A stretch of 64,000 nucleotides of DNA from VRUE01 sp963699215 (GTDB lineage Bacteria > Actinomycetota > Thermoleophilia > Solirubrobacterales > 70-9). Position numbers and translations under genes: made by a program. Location: positions 1,984,001 through 2,048,000 of the forward strand of contig OY969422.1 in assembly GCA_963699215.1 (NCBI GenBank). Direction: 5' to 3'. Under the pieces are notes generated by a model, which was not told the origin of the DNA, searched no databases, and saw nothing but the letters and a program-made list of their open reading frames with translations. Positions within the stretch are counted from its first letter, which is position 1; every line of letters begins with the position of its first letter. Below, one piece after another: positions 7,092 through 15,912 of this stretch.

Positions 7092-8261
7092 ATGGAGCGC
7101 GCGGCGTCGAAGCTCGGCATTGTCTCACTCGCGGTGGCGTTGATAGCAGCCCTGGCGCTTCCCGCCGGCTCGCAGGCGGCGACGTCGGTTGGCCTGGGAA
7201 CGGCGAACAGCTTTGCGGTCTTGGCCGGCGCCGGGGTCACCAACACCGGACCCAGCGTGATCAATGGCGACCTGGGCACCTCTCCGACTCCCGCGGTGAC
7301 CGGCTTCGGCGGTGCCCCGAACGGAACGGTCAACGGCGCGATCCACCCGGCCGACGCTCTTGCCGGGCAGGCCCAGGCCGACCTGACCACCGCGTACGAC
7401 AACGCGGCTGGGCAGGGTCCGGTCAACACGCTGGCCACCGAGCTCGGTGGCCAGACCCTGACGCCCGGCGTCTACGACTCCGAATCGGGGACCTTCGGAA
7501 TCACGGGGGCACTGACGCTGAACGGCCAGGGCAACCCGGATGCCGTCTTCATTTTCAAGACGGCTACGACGCTGATCAGCGCGTCCGCATCCCAGGTGTT
7601 GATGATCAATGGTGCCCAGCCGTGCAATCTCTTCTGGCAGGTCGGTTCGTCGGCGACGCTTGGCACGGACTCAGTCTTCGCCGGGAACATCCTGGCGCTG
7701 GAATCGATTGAGCTGGGCAGCGGCGTCACTGTGCTCGGCCGGCTGTTGGCCCGGAACGCCTCGGTCACGCTGATCAACGACTCCGTCACGCGGGCCGATT
7801 GCGCGGTCGCCGGCCCTGGCCCCGGCGGCGGCGGAGGCGGCGAGATCGGCGGCGGCGGAGGCGGAAATGCGGGTGGCGGCGGCAAAGGAAATGGAGCTGG
7901 TGGCGCGCCCGGAGACGGCAATGGTGGACCGAACGTACAGATCACCGGAGTCCCCAGCTCTGGCGGACGCACCGGCGGCCCTCCAAGTCGCGGCGCGCCC
8001 TGCACCGACCGTGGGTTCAGGGCCAAGTTCAGGATCCACAGCGAGGTACGGATGCGCAAGGTCAGTGTCTACCTCGACGGCAAGCTGATCAAGCAGAGCT
8101 CCAGCAAGCGATTCTCGGTCTGGGTCAGCGTCCGGGGCTTGCGCGCCGGACGCAGCACGATCCGGGTGGTGGCGGTTGATCGCAGGGGCCGGCGCGATGT
8201 GGCGAGCCGGAGCTTCCGACGTTGCGCTCGGGCCGCTCCGAGCCCAGACTTCACGGGCTGA
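7092..8261 (+). CDS. Secreted DUF3494 ice-binding-like protein with Gly-rich linker
   Basis: Signal peptide at residues 1-30 (hydrophobic core IVSLAVALIAALALPAG). Residues about 30-235 are the DUF3494 beta-solenoid: LGTANSFAVLAGAGVTNTG, INGDLGTSPTPAVTGF, LTPGVYDSESGTFGITGALT, DAVFIFKTATTL, SVFAGNILALESIELGSG. A long Gly/Ala linker (about 240-290) leads to a C-terminal basic beta domain (MRKVSVYLDGKLIKQSSSKR). DUF3494 proteins bind ice or act as surface adhesins. ATG 7092 is chosen because AGGCAGG precedes it and it opens the signal peptide. It is followed after 3 bases by the L,D-transpeptidase gene, implying one operon for envelope proteins. Confidence 0.88.
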   Translation: MERAASKLGIVSLAVALIAALALPAGSQAATSVGLGTANSFAVLAGAGVTNTGPSVINGDLGTSPTPAVTGFGGAPNGTVNGAIHPADALAGQAQADLTTAYDNAAGQGPVNTLATELGGQTLTPGVYDSESGTFGITGALTLNGQGNPDAVFIFKTATTLISASASQVLMINGAQPCNLFWQVGSSATLGTDSVFAGNILALESIELGSGVTVLGRLLARNASVTLINDSVTRADCAVAGPGPGGGGGGEIGGGGGGNAGGGGKGNGAGGAPGDGNGGPNVQITGVPSSGGRTGGPPSRGAPCTDRGFRAKFRIHSEVRMRKVSVYLDGKLIKQSSSKRFSVWVSVRGLRAGRSTIRVVAVDRRGRRDVASRSFRRCARAAPSPDFTG

Positions 8262-8264
8262 GCC

Positions 8265-8978
8265 TTGCTGGTGCTCGTCGCCGTGCTGGTAGCGCTTGTG
8301 ATTCCGGCAGCGGCAAGCGCCGCCAGCGCTCCCGGCGCCGCCGCCAGCGTTCGCCTCTCGAACGAATGGACCTTTACGCGCTGGGCGCACCCGGTGCGAA
8401 AGGCCGCGATCCGCTGGTTGCCGGCGCCTGGCGCGCGGCGGATCGTGCGGACCCACTATCTCACCGAGGACGGGTTCCCGGAGGTCTATCCCGTCCTGCG
8501 CAGTTGGAGGGATTCAAAGTGGCATACCTGGCTCGAGGTTCGCATCCCGATGCGCCCGAACGGGCGAAAAGGGTGGATCCGCCGTTCGGCCCTCGGCCCC
8601 CTCTATCGCGTGCGGACCCTGCTCGTCGTCGCTCGGCGCAAGCTGCAGGCAACCCTCTACAGGCGGGGTCGGCAGATTTGGACGGCCCCTGTCGGGATCG
8701 GCACGTCGAACACTCCTACTCCGGCGGGCCGCTTCTGGATCCGCGAGAAGTTCAGGACGCTTGACCCCAACAGTCTCTATGGGCCAGTGGCGTTCGGCAG
8801 CAGCGACTATTCCGTTCTCAGCGACTGGCCCGGGGGCGGAATCATTGGCATCCACGGAACGAACGAACCGTCGCTGATCCCCGGCCGGCCTTCGCACGGC
8901 TGCATTCGAGTCCGAAATCAGGCGGTGCGTCGCCTGTGGCGCCTGATGCCGATCGGCACCCCACTGCTCATTCGATAG
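8265..8978 (+). CDS. L,D-transpeptidase (YkuD domain), secreted
   Basis: Starts with TTG and a signal peptide (VAVLVALVIPAAASAASAP). The C-terminal YkuD domain spans about residues 115-237, with IIGIHGTNEPSLIPG and the catalytic SHGCIRVRNQ motif containing the nucleophilic Cys, plus the final LMPIGTPLLIR. These enzymes make 3-3 crosslinks in peptidoglycan or attach proteins to it outside the membrane. A basic middle segment of about 80 residues (GWIRRSALGPL) resembles an SH3-like wall-binding region seen in actinobacterial homologues. Three bases separate it from the ice-binding-like gene, so covalent anchoring of surface proteins is conceivable. Confidence 0.9.
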   Translation: MLVLVAVLVALVIPAAASAASAPGAAASVRLSNEWTFTRWAHPVRKAAIRWLPAPGARRIVRTHYLTEDGFPEVYPVLRSWRDSKWHTWLEVRIPMRPNGRKGWIRRSALGPLYRVRTLLVVARRKLQATLYRRGRQIWTAPVGIGTSNTPTPAGRFWIREKFRTLDPNSLYGPVAFGSSDYSVLSDWPGGGIIGIHGTNEPSLIPGRPSHGCIRVRNQAVRRLWRLMPIGTPLLIR

Positions 8979-8987
8979 GACGCACCG

Positions 8988-10949
8988 GTGAGCCCTGACC
9001 CAGCCAGATCCGGCACCGTCAACTCGACTTTCGAGCAGTTGCTGGAGGCGACGCCCGACGCGATCGTAGGAGTGGACGACGAGGGCAAGATCGTCTTTGT
9101 CAACAGTCAGACGGAGGCTCTCTTTGGCTATGCGCGTGAGGATCTGCACGGCGAAGAGGTCGGGGTGCTGGCTGCGGATCGCTTCCGCGACCTTCTTCGG
9201 CATCGCGTGGGGGATTACTTCGTCGAACCTCGGACAGGGTCGATGGGCCCCAAGCTCGAGCTGGACGGACGGCGACAGGACGGCAGCGAGTTTCCAGCGG
9301 AGATTTCGCTGTCGTCGATCGAGGCCGATGAGGGCCTGCTGGCCACCGCCGCCATTCGCGACGTCACCGAGCGGCGGGCCGCCGAGAAGAAGTTCGAGCA
9401 GTTCCTGGAGTTCGCGCCGGACGCGATCGTGGGAGTCATGCCCACGGGGGAGATCGTGCTGGTCAACCAGCAGGCAGAGACGCTCTTCGGCTACAGCCGC
9501 GATGAGCTGATCGGCAAGCTGGTCGAGTCCCTCGTTCCCGAGCGCTTTCGCAAGGTCCATCCCCACCATCGGGATGACTATTTCCGCGAGCCACGGACCC
9601 GGCCGATGGGCGCCGGCGTCGAGCTCTACGCCATGCGCAGGGATGGAACGGAGTTCCCGGCCGAGATCAGCCTCTCCAGCATCGATACCGAGGAGGGGAC
9701 TCTCGCCACGGTCGCCGTCCGCGATGTCAGCGATCGCGCCGAGGGTGAGCGCGAGCGGGCTCTGCTGGGGCAGTTGCACCAGGCGCAGCGCCTGGAGAGC
9801 GTCGGGCAGCTGGCCGGTGGCATTGCACACGACTTCAACAACATCCTCGGCGTGATCCTCAACTACGCCGAGTTCGTAGCCGACAGGCAGGAGCCTGGTT
9901 CCGAGGCGTTCGACGACGTTGAGGAAATCCGCCGGGCAGCTGAGCGCGCGGCCGCGCTCACCCGTCAGTTGCTGATCTTCAGTCGGCGTGAGGTCGTCCA
10001 GCCGGAGGTGCTCGATCTTCGTCTGGTCATCTCGGGGCTCGAGAACCTCCTGCGCAAGGCGCTGGGCGAGCGAGTCGAGATGGAGACCCTTTTCGACGAG
10101 GACCTGATGGCGATCGAGGCCGATCCCGGTCAGATCGAGCAGGTGCTCGTCAACCTGGCGGTCAACGCTCGCGACGCGATGCCCGACGGGGGTCGTCTCT
10201 TGATCGAGGCCGGCAACGCCGAGCTCGACGAGGAGTACGCCTACATGCATCCCGACACCAAGCCGGGGGACTACGTTCGGCTGAAGGTGAGCGACACCGG
10301 CGTCGGGATGGGTGAGGAGACCGTCCAGCGGGCCTGCGAGCCATTCTTCACCACCAAGGGAAAGGCCGAAGGGACCGGCCTCGGCCTTGCCACGGTGTAT
10401 GGGATCGTCACCGGCGCGGGCGGGCGGATCGACATCTACTCCGAGCCCGGCATGGGCACCACGGTCAAGATCCACCTTCCCGCCAGCCCGTTCGTTCCCA
10501 GCAAGGACGAAGCCCAGCCCAAGGAACGCCCGGCCGGCCACGGCGAGGTGGTGCTGGTCGTCGAGGATGAGCCCGACGTACGGCGAATGGCCGAGCGCAT
10601 TCTTGCCAAGGGGGGTTACACGGTGATCGGCGCCAGCGGCGGCGAGCAGGCGCTCGACGCCTGCCGGCGAGCAGAGCGACCTATCCACCTGCTCCTCACC
10701 GACGTGATCATGCCGGGGATGCTCGGCACCGAGCTGGTCGAGCAGGTCAAGGCGATCCGGCCGGAGCTAGGAATCATCTTCATGTCTGGCTACAGCCACG
10801 AGGTGCTTGCGCCAGAGGCGCTGGCCAGGCAGGGGGGCAGCGCCTTCATAGAGAAGCCCTTCAGCGCCAGCGAGCTGCTCAAGGCGGTTCGCGGCCTGCT
10901 TGACGCAGAGGCGGGAACGAGGGGCAAGGGTGAGGCTGATGACTCCTGA
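8988..10949 (+). CDS. Hybrid sensor histidine kinase (PAS-PAS-HisKA-HATPase-REC)
   Basis: 653 residues, no membrane segment, so a cytosolic sensor. Two PAS domains (about 12-125 and 135-245) are obvious internal duplicates: both contain DAIVGV, FGY and EFPAEISLSSI. The phosphorylated His281 lies in LAGGIAHDFNNILG. The ATPase domain has VLVNLAVNARDAMPDGG, DTGVGMG and GTGLGLATVYGI. A C-terminal receiver (about 523-640) has VVEDEPDVRR, phosphoacceptor LLLTDVIMPG and FIEKPFS. First gene of a run of four signalling genes whose ends overlap or nearly touch; phosphotransfer to the following REC-HD-GYP protein is likely. Confidence 0.93.
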   Translation: MSPDPARSGTVNSTFEQLLEATPDAIVGVDDEGKIVFVNSQTEALFGYAREDLHGEEVGVLAADRFRDLLRHRVGDYFVEPRTGSMGPKLELDGRRQDGSEFPAEISLSSIEADEGLLATAAIRDVTERRAAEKKFEQFLEFAPDAIVGVMPTGEIVLVNQQAETLFGYSRDELIGKLVESLVPERFRKVHPHHRDDYFREPRTRPMGAGVELYAMRRDGTEFPAEISLSSIDTEEGTLATVAVRDVSDRAEGERERALLGQLHQAQRLESVGQLAGGIAHDFNNILGVILNYAEFVADRQEPGSEAFDDVEEIRRAAERAAALTRQLLIFSRREVVQPEVLDLRLVISGLENLLRKALGERVEMETLFDEDLMAIEADPGQIEQVLVNLAVNARDAMPDGGRLLIEAGNAELDEEYAYMHPDTKPGDYVRLKVSDTGVGMGEETVQRACEPFFTTKGKAEGTGLGLATVYGIVTGAGGRIDIYSEPGMGTTVKIHLPASPFVPSKDEAQPKERPAGHGEVVLVVEDEPDVRRMAERILAKGGYTVIGASGGEQALDACRRAERPIHLLLTDVIMPGMLGTELVEQVKAIRPELGIIFMSGYSHEVLAPEALARQGGSAFIEKPFSASELLKAVRGLLDAEAGTRGKGEADDS

Positions 10950-12006
10950 TCGGACACCGGTGTCATCTCTCGGTTCGAGCTGGAGGGCGGCCTCCGGATG
11001 CACTCGCATCTTGGTGATGGACGATCAGCCTGAGGTGCACCGTACTCTCGATCACGCCTTGGGAGAGCGGTACTCGTATGAGTTCGCAAGCAGCGTCGAA
11101 CAGGCCCGCGAAAAGCTTTCCGCCGTTCCTTTCCACCTCGCCCTCTGCGAGATTCAGAGGCCGGGAGAGCTCAGATTTGCCCTGGTCGAGGAGATCATTC
11201 ACGAGCATCCCGAAACCGCGATTGTCCTCATTACCAGGCTCGATGACCCCGAGGTGGCAGACCGGGCATTCGGACTGGGGGTGAGCGGCTATCTGGTCAA
11301 GCCATTCTTGGCGAGGCAGCTTTTGATCACGGTGATGAACGTGCTGCGCCAGCGGGACATCGCCGCCGAAATGCAGGCCGAGGCGCGGCAGGAGGGGTTG
11401 GCCGTCGCGAGAGAGCGAGCGATCGAGGAGTTGCATGGGTCGCGACAGGAGACGGTTGAGTGCCTCGCCGGGGCGATCGAGATGCACGATGCGGAGACCG
11501 GGCAGCACGTCAAGCGGATGGGCTCGATCGCAGCCTTCCTTGGCGATCTGTTGGGGCTTGACCTGGACCGTGTCCTGCTTCTGCGAGCGGCAGCGCCGAT
11601 GCATGACGTCGGCAAGATCGCGACGCCGGAAGACATCCTCCAGAAGCCCGGGCCCCTCACTCCCGGAGAGCGCAAGCAGATGGAGCGCCATACGACGGTT
11701 GGCCACCAGATCCTCGGCGATTCCGACAGCGATCTGCTGCGGATGGCGGCGAAGATCGCTCTCACCCATCACGAGCGCTGGGACGGCAACGGCTACCCAC
11801 TGGGTCTGAGTGGCGAAGGGATCCCGCTCGAGGGCCGGATCGTCGCCGTGGTCGATGTCTTCGACGTCCTTCTGAGCGACCGTTGCTACTGGCCTGCCAT
11901 GTCTGTCGAGGCGGTGGCAGCGACGATTCGCGAGGGCAGGGAAACCCAGTTCGACCCCCGATCGTCGACGCGCTGCTCGACCACCTCGACGAGGCGTTGC
12001 GACTGA
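10939..12006 (+). CDS. REC-HD-GYP response regulator with Glu in the phosphoacceptor position; 3' frameshift
   Basis: The receiver domain (about 20-140) keeps the acidic pair MDD and the GYLVKPF lysine, but the phosphoacceptor Asp is replaced by Glu71 (LALCEIQRPGE). The HD-GYP domain has MHDVGKIATP, MERHTTVGHQIL and LTHHERWDGNGYP, all metal and substrate residues intact, so c-di-GMP hydrolysis is expected. At 11955-11959 a run of five C shifts the frame: one more C would give PPIVDALLDHLDEAL and a TAG at 12021-12023 immediately before the next ATG. As printed, the last 16 residues are off-frame. ATG 10939 (GGGTGAGG upstream) overlaps the kinase stop; GTG 10930 is an alternative. Confidence 0.88.
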   Translation: MTPDRTPVSSLGSSWRAASGCTRILVMDDQPEVHRTLDHALGERYSYEFASSVEQAREKLSAVPFHLALCEIQRPGELRFALVEEIIHEHPETAIVLITRLDDPEVADRAFGLGVSGYLVKPFLARQLLITVMNVLRQRDIAAEMQAEARQEGLAVARERAIEELHGSRQETVECLAGAIEMHDAETGQHVKRMGSIAAFLGDLLGLDLDRVLLLRAAAPMHDVGKIATPEDILQKPGPLTPGERKQMERHTTVGHQILGDSDSDLLRMAAKIALTHHERWDGNGYPLGLSGEGIPLEGRIVAVVDVFDVLLSDRCYWPAMSVEAVAATIREGRETQFDPRSSTRCSTTSTRRCD

Positions 12007-12023
12007 GGTCGGTGCATCCATAG

Positions 12024-13100
12024 ATGTCAGGCAAGCGGATCCTCGTGGTCGATGACGAGGCGCCTGCGCGGCGGGTGTTTTCGCGTGCCCTGGTCGCGGG
12101 CGGATACGAGTGCGCCACCGCGGAGAGTGTTCCCCGGGCCCGCGAGCTGCTGGGCGCGGATCGCTATGACCTGGTCATCTGCGACCTGAACCTGCCCGGC
12201 GAGAGCGGGATGACCCTGCTCGAGGAGCTCAACAGATTTCACCATGAGATTGCGGTGCTGATGGCAACCGGCGAAGACGATCCGGCAATCGCCCATGCGG
12301 CGAACGAGCGAGGGGTGGACGGCTACATGGTCAAGCCGTTCAGCCGCAACGAGCTGCTGATCCATGTTGACTGCGCCCTCGAGCAATCGCGCCGCCGCCG
12401 GTTGCGCCTGGACAACGGCTCCCAGCGGGAGGCGCAGGAGCGGGCAACCGAGGTGAGGGAGGCGCTGGTGGACGTAGCGGAGCGCGAGCGCCTGATCGAT
12501 AGCCAGCGCGCCGAGATGCTGCGCCGTTTGAGCGAAGCGGTCGGCCAGCGAGACCTCGAGACGGGCGCTCACATTCGCCGCATCGGCAGCTACTCGGCGC
12601 TGCTGGCTCGTGTTTTCGGCCTCGACGAGGCGGCGGTGCGCGCCATCGATCTCGCCGCTCCCATGCACGACGTCGGCAAGGTGGCGATCCCCGACTCGAT
12701 CCTGCTGAAGTCAGGGAAGCTGAGTCCCGGGGAGCGCGAAGTAATGCAGCGCCACGCTCAGATCGGCCACGACATCCTCGCCAACTCGGGCTCTCCGCTG
12801 CTCGACCTCGCCGCGGAAATTGCCCTCACTCACCATGAGCGCGTTGACGGAAAGGGCTATCCGGCTCGCTTGCATGGCGAGGAGATCCCGCTCGCCGGCC
12901 GCATCGTCGCGATCGCCGACGTCTTCGACGCGTTGACCAGCGACCGGCCCTACAGGGCGCGGCTACCGCTCGAGCGCGCGCTCGAGATCATGCGCAAGGG
13001 GAGGGGCACCCACTTCGACCCGGCCTTGCTCGATTGCTTCATCGAGCATCTCGACGAGGTGCTCGAGGTGTCGGGGGTCGAGAAGGTTCCGTCTCGGTGA
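12024..13100 (+). CDS. REC-HD-GYP response regulator, c-di-GMP phosphodiesterase
   Basis: Paralogue of the preceding gene with a normal receiver: VVDDEAPARR, phosphoacceptor Asp54 in VICDLNLPGE, and GYMVKPFS. A coiled linker (about 125-185, rich in Glu/Arg) leads to a complete HD-GYP domain: MHDVGKVAIP, MQRHAQIGHDIL, LTHHERVDGKGYP, IADVFDALTSDRPYR. It should hydrolyse c-di-GMP to pGpG/GMP when phosphorylated or released by its receiver. It begins right after the frameshift-corrected end of the previous gene and is followed after 7 bases by the cobalamin-GGDEF gene. Confidence 0.93.
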   Translation: MSGKRILVVDDEAPARRVFSRALVAGGYECATAESVPRARELLGADRYDLVICDLNLPGESGMTLLEELNRFHHEIAVLMATGEDDPAIAHAANERGVDGYMVKPFSRNELLIHVDCALEQSRRRRLRLDNGSQREAQERATEVREALVDVAERERLIDSQRAEMLRRLSEAVGQRDLETGAHIRRIGSYSALLARVFGLDEAAVRAIDLAAPMHDVGKVAIPDSILLKSGKLSPGEREVMQRHAQIGHDILANSGSPLLDLAAEIALTHHERVDGKGYPARLHGEEIPLAGRIVAIADVFDALTSDRPYRARLPLERALEIMRKGRGTHFDPALLDCFIEHLDEVLEVSGVEKVPSR

Positions 13101-13107
13101 GTCTCCT

Positions 13108-14460
13108 GTGACCGCGACGGCATCGGTAGAGCCCAAGGGCCCGGCCCGGCGCGAGGCGGACAGGGCGACCCGGTGCCTTTCCCGCGCCTATCAGGACGCG
13201 CTCACGGTCGCCGATGCCGGAGCGGCGGGGCGCGTGGCCAGGCAGGCGCTGGCCGAGGGCCTGGGCGTCGCGGGCCTCTACCAGCGGGTGATCGCGCCGG
13301 CGATGTGGCGGATCGGTGAGCTTTGGGGCCGGGGAGAGGGCTCAGTCGCCGAAGAGCATCTTGCGACCGCCCTCACGCACCGGGTGATGGCGGGCATCTA
13401 CGGGTCCAGCTTCGGCCACAAGCTGATGCCGGGGCGGATCCTGATGGCCTCGGTGGAGGGCGACCAGCACGCCCTCGGGCTGAGGATGGCCGCAGACGTG
13501 ATCGAGCTGGCGGGCTACGAAACGATCTACCTCGGCGCCGACGTCCCGACCGCCGAAATCCTCGAGGCCGTGGCGACGCGCTCGCCCGACCTGGTCGGCC
13601 TCTCGGCGACGATGCCCGGTTCGGCCCAGGTGCTCGATCGCGCCATCGCCGAGCTCCACCGTCTCGACCCCAGCCCGATCGTCTTGTTCGGGGGTCAGGG
13701 CGCGCGGTCCCGTGGAGATGACGGCAGGGCCGTGTTCGTGTCGGATCTTGAGCAGTTGCTGGGAGTGGTCGAGGCCGCGATCGACATCCCGTCCGCGGAC
13801 TCGAAGGCCTCCCCGACGTCCTGGGAGCCTGCGCCCGAGCGCACCGCCGGGGCGGGCGCATCACGCGCTCCCGACCCGGCGGTGTCCGGGGGGTCGGCGC
13901 AGGAGGGCGAGTCGGTCGAGCAGCACCTTTCAGGTATCGCCGCCGAGACGGCCGATCTGGCGCGGGACCTGGCTCGCCAGGCGAATACCTACAGGGATCT
14001 GGCATACACCGACACGCTCAGCGGGCTGCCCAACCGTCGGGCATTCGAGGACCGCGCGGCTCGCCTACGGGATTTCTCCGACGTCAAGCCCCTGGCGGTG
14101 TTGATGATCGACCTGGACGGCTTCAAGCCGGTGAATGACTCGGAAGGTCACGAGGCCGGAGATCGAGTTCTCGCAGTCATGGCCCGGGCGATCGCCGGCG
14201 GCCTTCGCGACGGCGACTTCGTCGCTCGCATCGGCGGCGACGAGTTTGCGGCTCTACTGCCTCGCACCGACCTGGGCGAGGCGGAGGTGTTGGCCGAGCG
14301 GCTGCGGGCGAGAGTGCAGGAGGCCGGTTCCGACGCCTCGGTCACCGCCAGTATCGGCGTGGCCATGCTGGAGGACGATGTCCGGCGGGCGCTGCTGCGG
14401 GCCGACGTCGCTCTCTACGAGGCAAAGGACGCCGGCCGTAACTTGGTCAGGCGCGGCTAG
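13108..14460 (+). CDS. Cobalamin-binding GGDEF diguanylate cyclase (CarH-like sensor module)
   Basis: Residues about 20-105 form the helical bundle of B12-dependent photoreceptors, with the Wx9EH motif (Trp73, Glu83, His84). Residues about 108-225 form the Rossmann B12 domain with D119-x-H121-x-x-G124, where His121 would be the lower cobalt ligand. A low-complexity linker (225-290) leads to GGDEF: LTYTDTLSGLPNRR-type start, MIDLDGFKPVND, GGDEF at 376-380. RDGD at 367-370 is an inhibitory I-site exactly five residues before it. The motifs are those of AdoCbl photoreceptors such as CarH and LitR, but the output here is c-di-GMP synthesis, not DNA binding. Prediction: light- or B12-controlled diguanylate cyclase, opposed by the two HD-GYP proteins upstream. 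GTG start. Confidence 0.9.
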   Translation: MTATASVEPKGPARREADRATRCLSRAYQDALTVADAGAAGRVARQALAEGLGVAGLYQRVIAPAMWRIGELWGRGEGSVAEEHLATALTHRVMAGIYGSSFGHKLMPGRILMASVEGDQHALGLRMAADVIELAGYETIYLGADVPTAEILEAVATRSPDLVGLSATMPGSAQVLDRAIAELHRLDPSPIVLFGGQGARSRGDDGRAVFVSDLEQLLGVVEAAIDIPSADSKASPTSWEPAPERTAGAGASRAPDPAVSGGSAQEGESVEQHLSGIAAETADLARDLARQANTYRDLAYTDTLSGLPNRRAFEDRAARLRDFSDVKPLAVLMIDLDGFKPVNDSEGHEAGDRVLAVMARAIAGGLRDGDFVARIGGDEFAALLPRTDLGEAEVLAERLRARVQEAGSDASVTASIGVAMLEDDVRRALLRADVALYEAKDAGRNLVRRG

Positions 14461-14475
14461 GCAGCACCGACACGC

Positions 14476-15906
14476 TCACCAGCGGCGGGCAGCGCCGAAC
14501 AGCTCCTGCGTGTAGCCCGCCACCGAGACCGGCGCCATGAACAGCTGGTAGGTGAAGAGATAGCCGAGGTAGCCGAGCCGGTTCTGGCGCGCCTTCAGGC
14601 CGACCTCGGCGAATGACTGCTTGCTCAGGTGGTACATGATCATCGATAGCGCGACGTTCAACGGCAGAACGGCGAGCGTCATCGGCCCGACGATCGCGAA
14701 GTTGCCGAACAGCGCCAGGACGATCCCGATCGGGAAGGCGATCGAGAAGACGACGTCCAGGTAGGGAAAGACGAAGTTGACGAGCACCGCGTGGACGTTG
14801 GACCGGCCTCCGACCAGCAGCGGACCACCGTGCTCGCGCAGCCCCTCGATCATCCCGCGCGCCCAGCGCCGTCGCTGCCGGGCGAATGCCCGGACATCTT
14901 CCGGCGCGCCGGTAAAGGCGATCGCGGTGCGCTCATAGCCGACCCTGCCGCCCTCTCGCATCATCGCCCAGGTGAGAACGATGTCCTCGCCGATGCGGTC
15001 CGGCCAGCCGCCTGCCCGGCGGAGCGCCTCCGTCCGGTAAACGCTGAAGGCGCCTTGCGCGACCATCGTCCCCTGGAACAGTCCCTGCTGGCGCTTGACC
15101 GAGGCGATGCCCAGGAAGTAGTCCCACTCCTGGGCGCGGGTGATGAAGTTCTGGCGAGAGTTGCGGACGAAGACAGCGCCGGCGACTGCGACGGTGTCCG
15201 GAGGGGAGATCAGCAGCCGGGCGACCACGCGCTGCAGCGCCGAGGGCATCAGCAAAGTGTCGGCGTCGACGGTCGCCATCAGCGGGGTCCGCACCTGCTG
15301 CAGGGCCGCGGTCAGCGTCTGCGCCTTGCCGTGGTGGGGGACGGTGAGGACGGCGATGTCGGGATTTGTGGCGGCACGCGCGCGGGCCCGCTCGGCGGTG
15401 CGATCGGTGGAGCCGTCGTCGGCGATCAGGATCCGGAGCCTGCCCGGATAGTCCTGCGCGACCACGTAGTCGAGGGTTTCCTCGATCGTCTCCTCCTCGT
15501 TGAAGCAGGCGATCACCAAGGTGACTTCGGGAAAGCCGAGATCGAAGCGCAGCGGGGGTGGCCGGTCGAGCAGCAGCGAGGCGATCAGGTTGGCGTTGAG
15601 GTAGCCGGGGATGATCGCGATGCCGAAGATCACGGCGATCGCGAGGGGCATGGTGATCGATTGGCCCAGGCTGTCGATCCACGAAAGCGAGAGCCAGAGG
15701 GAGAAGCCGGCCCAGGCGAGGCCGATCCCAATGACGAAGAGCAGCTTCAGATGCAGGACGAAATAGAGCCGGCGGCGCTCTTGGGGCGCCCGCTCGAGAT
15801 CTCTGACCTGGATTACCGGCTCGGCGACGAGGACGGAAGCGACGCTCGGCTCCTGCTGCTGCGGAGCCGTCGGTCTTGGGTCAGGTTTGAGTGCCGTATC
15901 TCTCAC
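14476..15906 (-). CDS. Membrane glycosyltransferase family 2 (poly-GlcNAc/cellulose synthase-like)
   Basis: 476 residues. Two transmembrane segments at about 50-115, a cytosolic GT2 domain at about 125-375 and two to three further helices at the C-terminus. The D,D,D,QxxRW signature is complete: IADDGSTDRT, VDADTLL, IGEDIVLTW and RQRRRWARG. Such enzymes polymerise and extrude beta-linked polysaccharide. Next to a c-di-GMP operon on the other strand, an exopolysaccharide role under c-di-GMP control is attractive but no PilZ domain is visible in it. Lies 6 bases downstream of the RTX-repeat gene and is probably its operon partner. Starts with GTG. Confidence 0.9.
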   Translation of the reverse strand: MRDTALKPDPRPTAPQQQEPSVASVLVAEPVIQVRDLERAPQERRRLYFVLHLKLLFVIGIGLAWAGFSLWLSLSWIDSLGQSITMPLAIAVIFGIAIIPGYLNANLIASLLLDRPPPLRFDLGFPEVTLVIACFNEEETIEETLDYVVAQDYPGRLRILIADDGSTDRTAERARARAATNPDIAVLTVPHHGKAQTLTAALQQVRTPLMATVDADTLLMPSALQRVVARLLISPPDTVAVAGAVFVRNSRQNFITRAQEWDYFLGIASVKRQQGLFQGTMVAQGAFSVYRTEALRRAGGWPDRIGEDIVLTWAMMREGGRVGYERTAIAFTGAPEDVRAFARQRRRWARGMIEGLREHGGPLLVGGRSNVHAVLVNFVFPYLDVVFSIAFPIGIVLALFGNFAIVGPMTLAVLPLNVALSMIMYHLSKQSFAEVGLKARQNRLGYLGYLFTYQLFMAPVSVAGYTQELFGAARRW

Positions 15907-15912
15907 GTTGCC

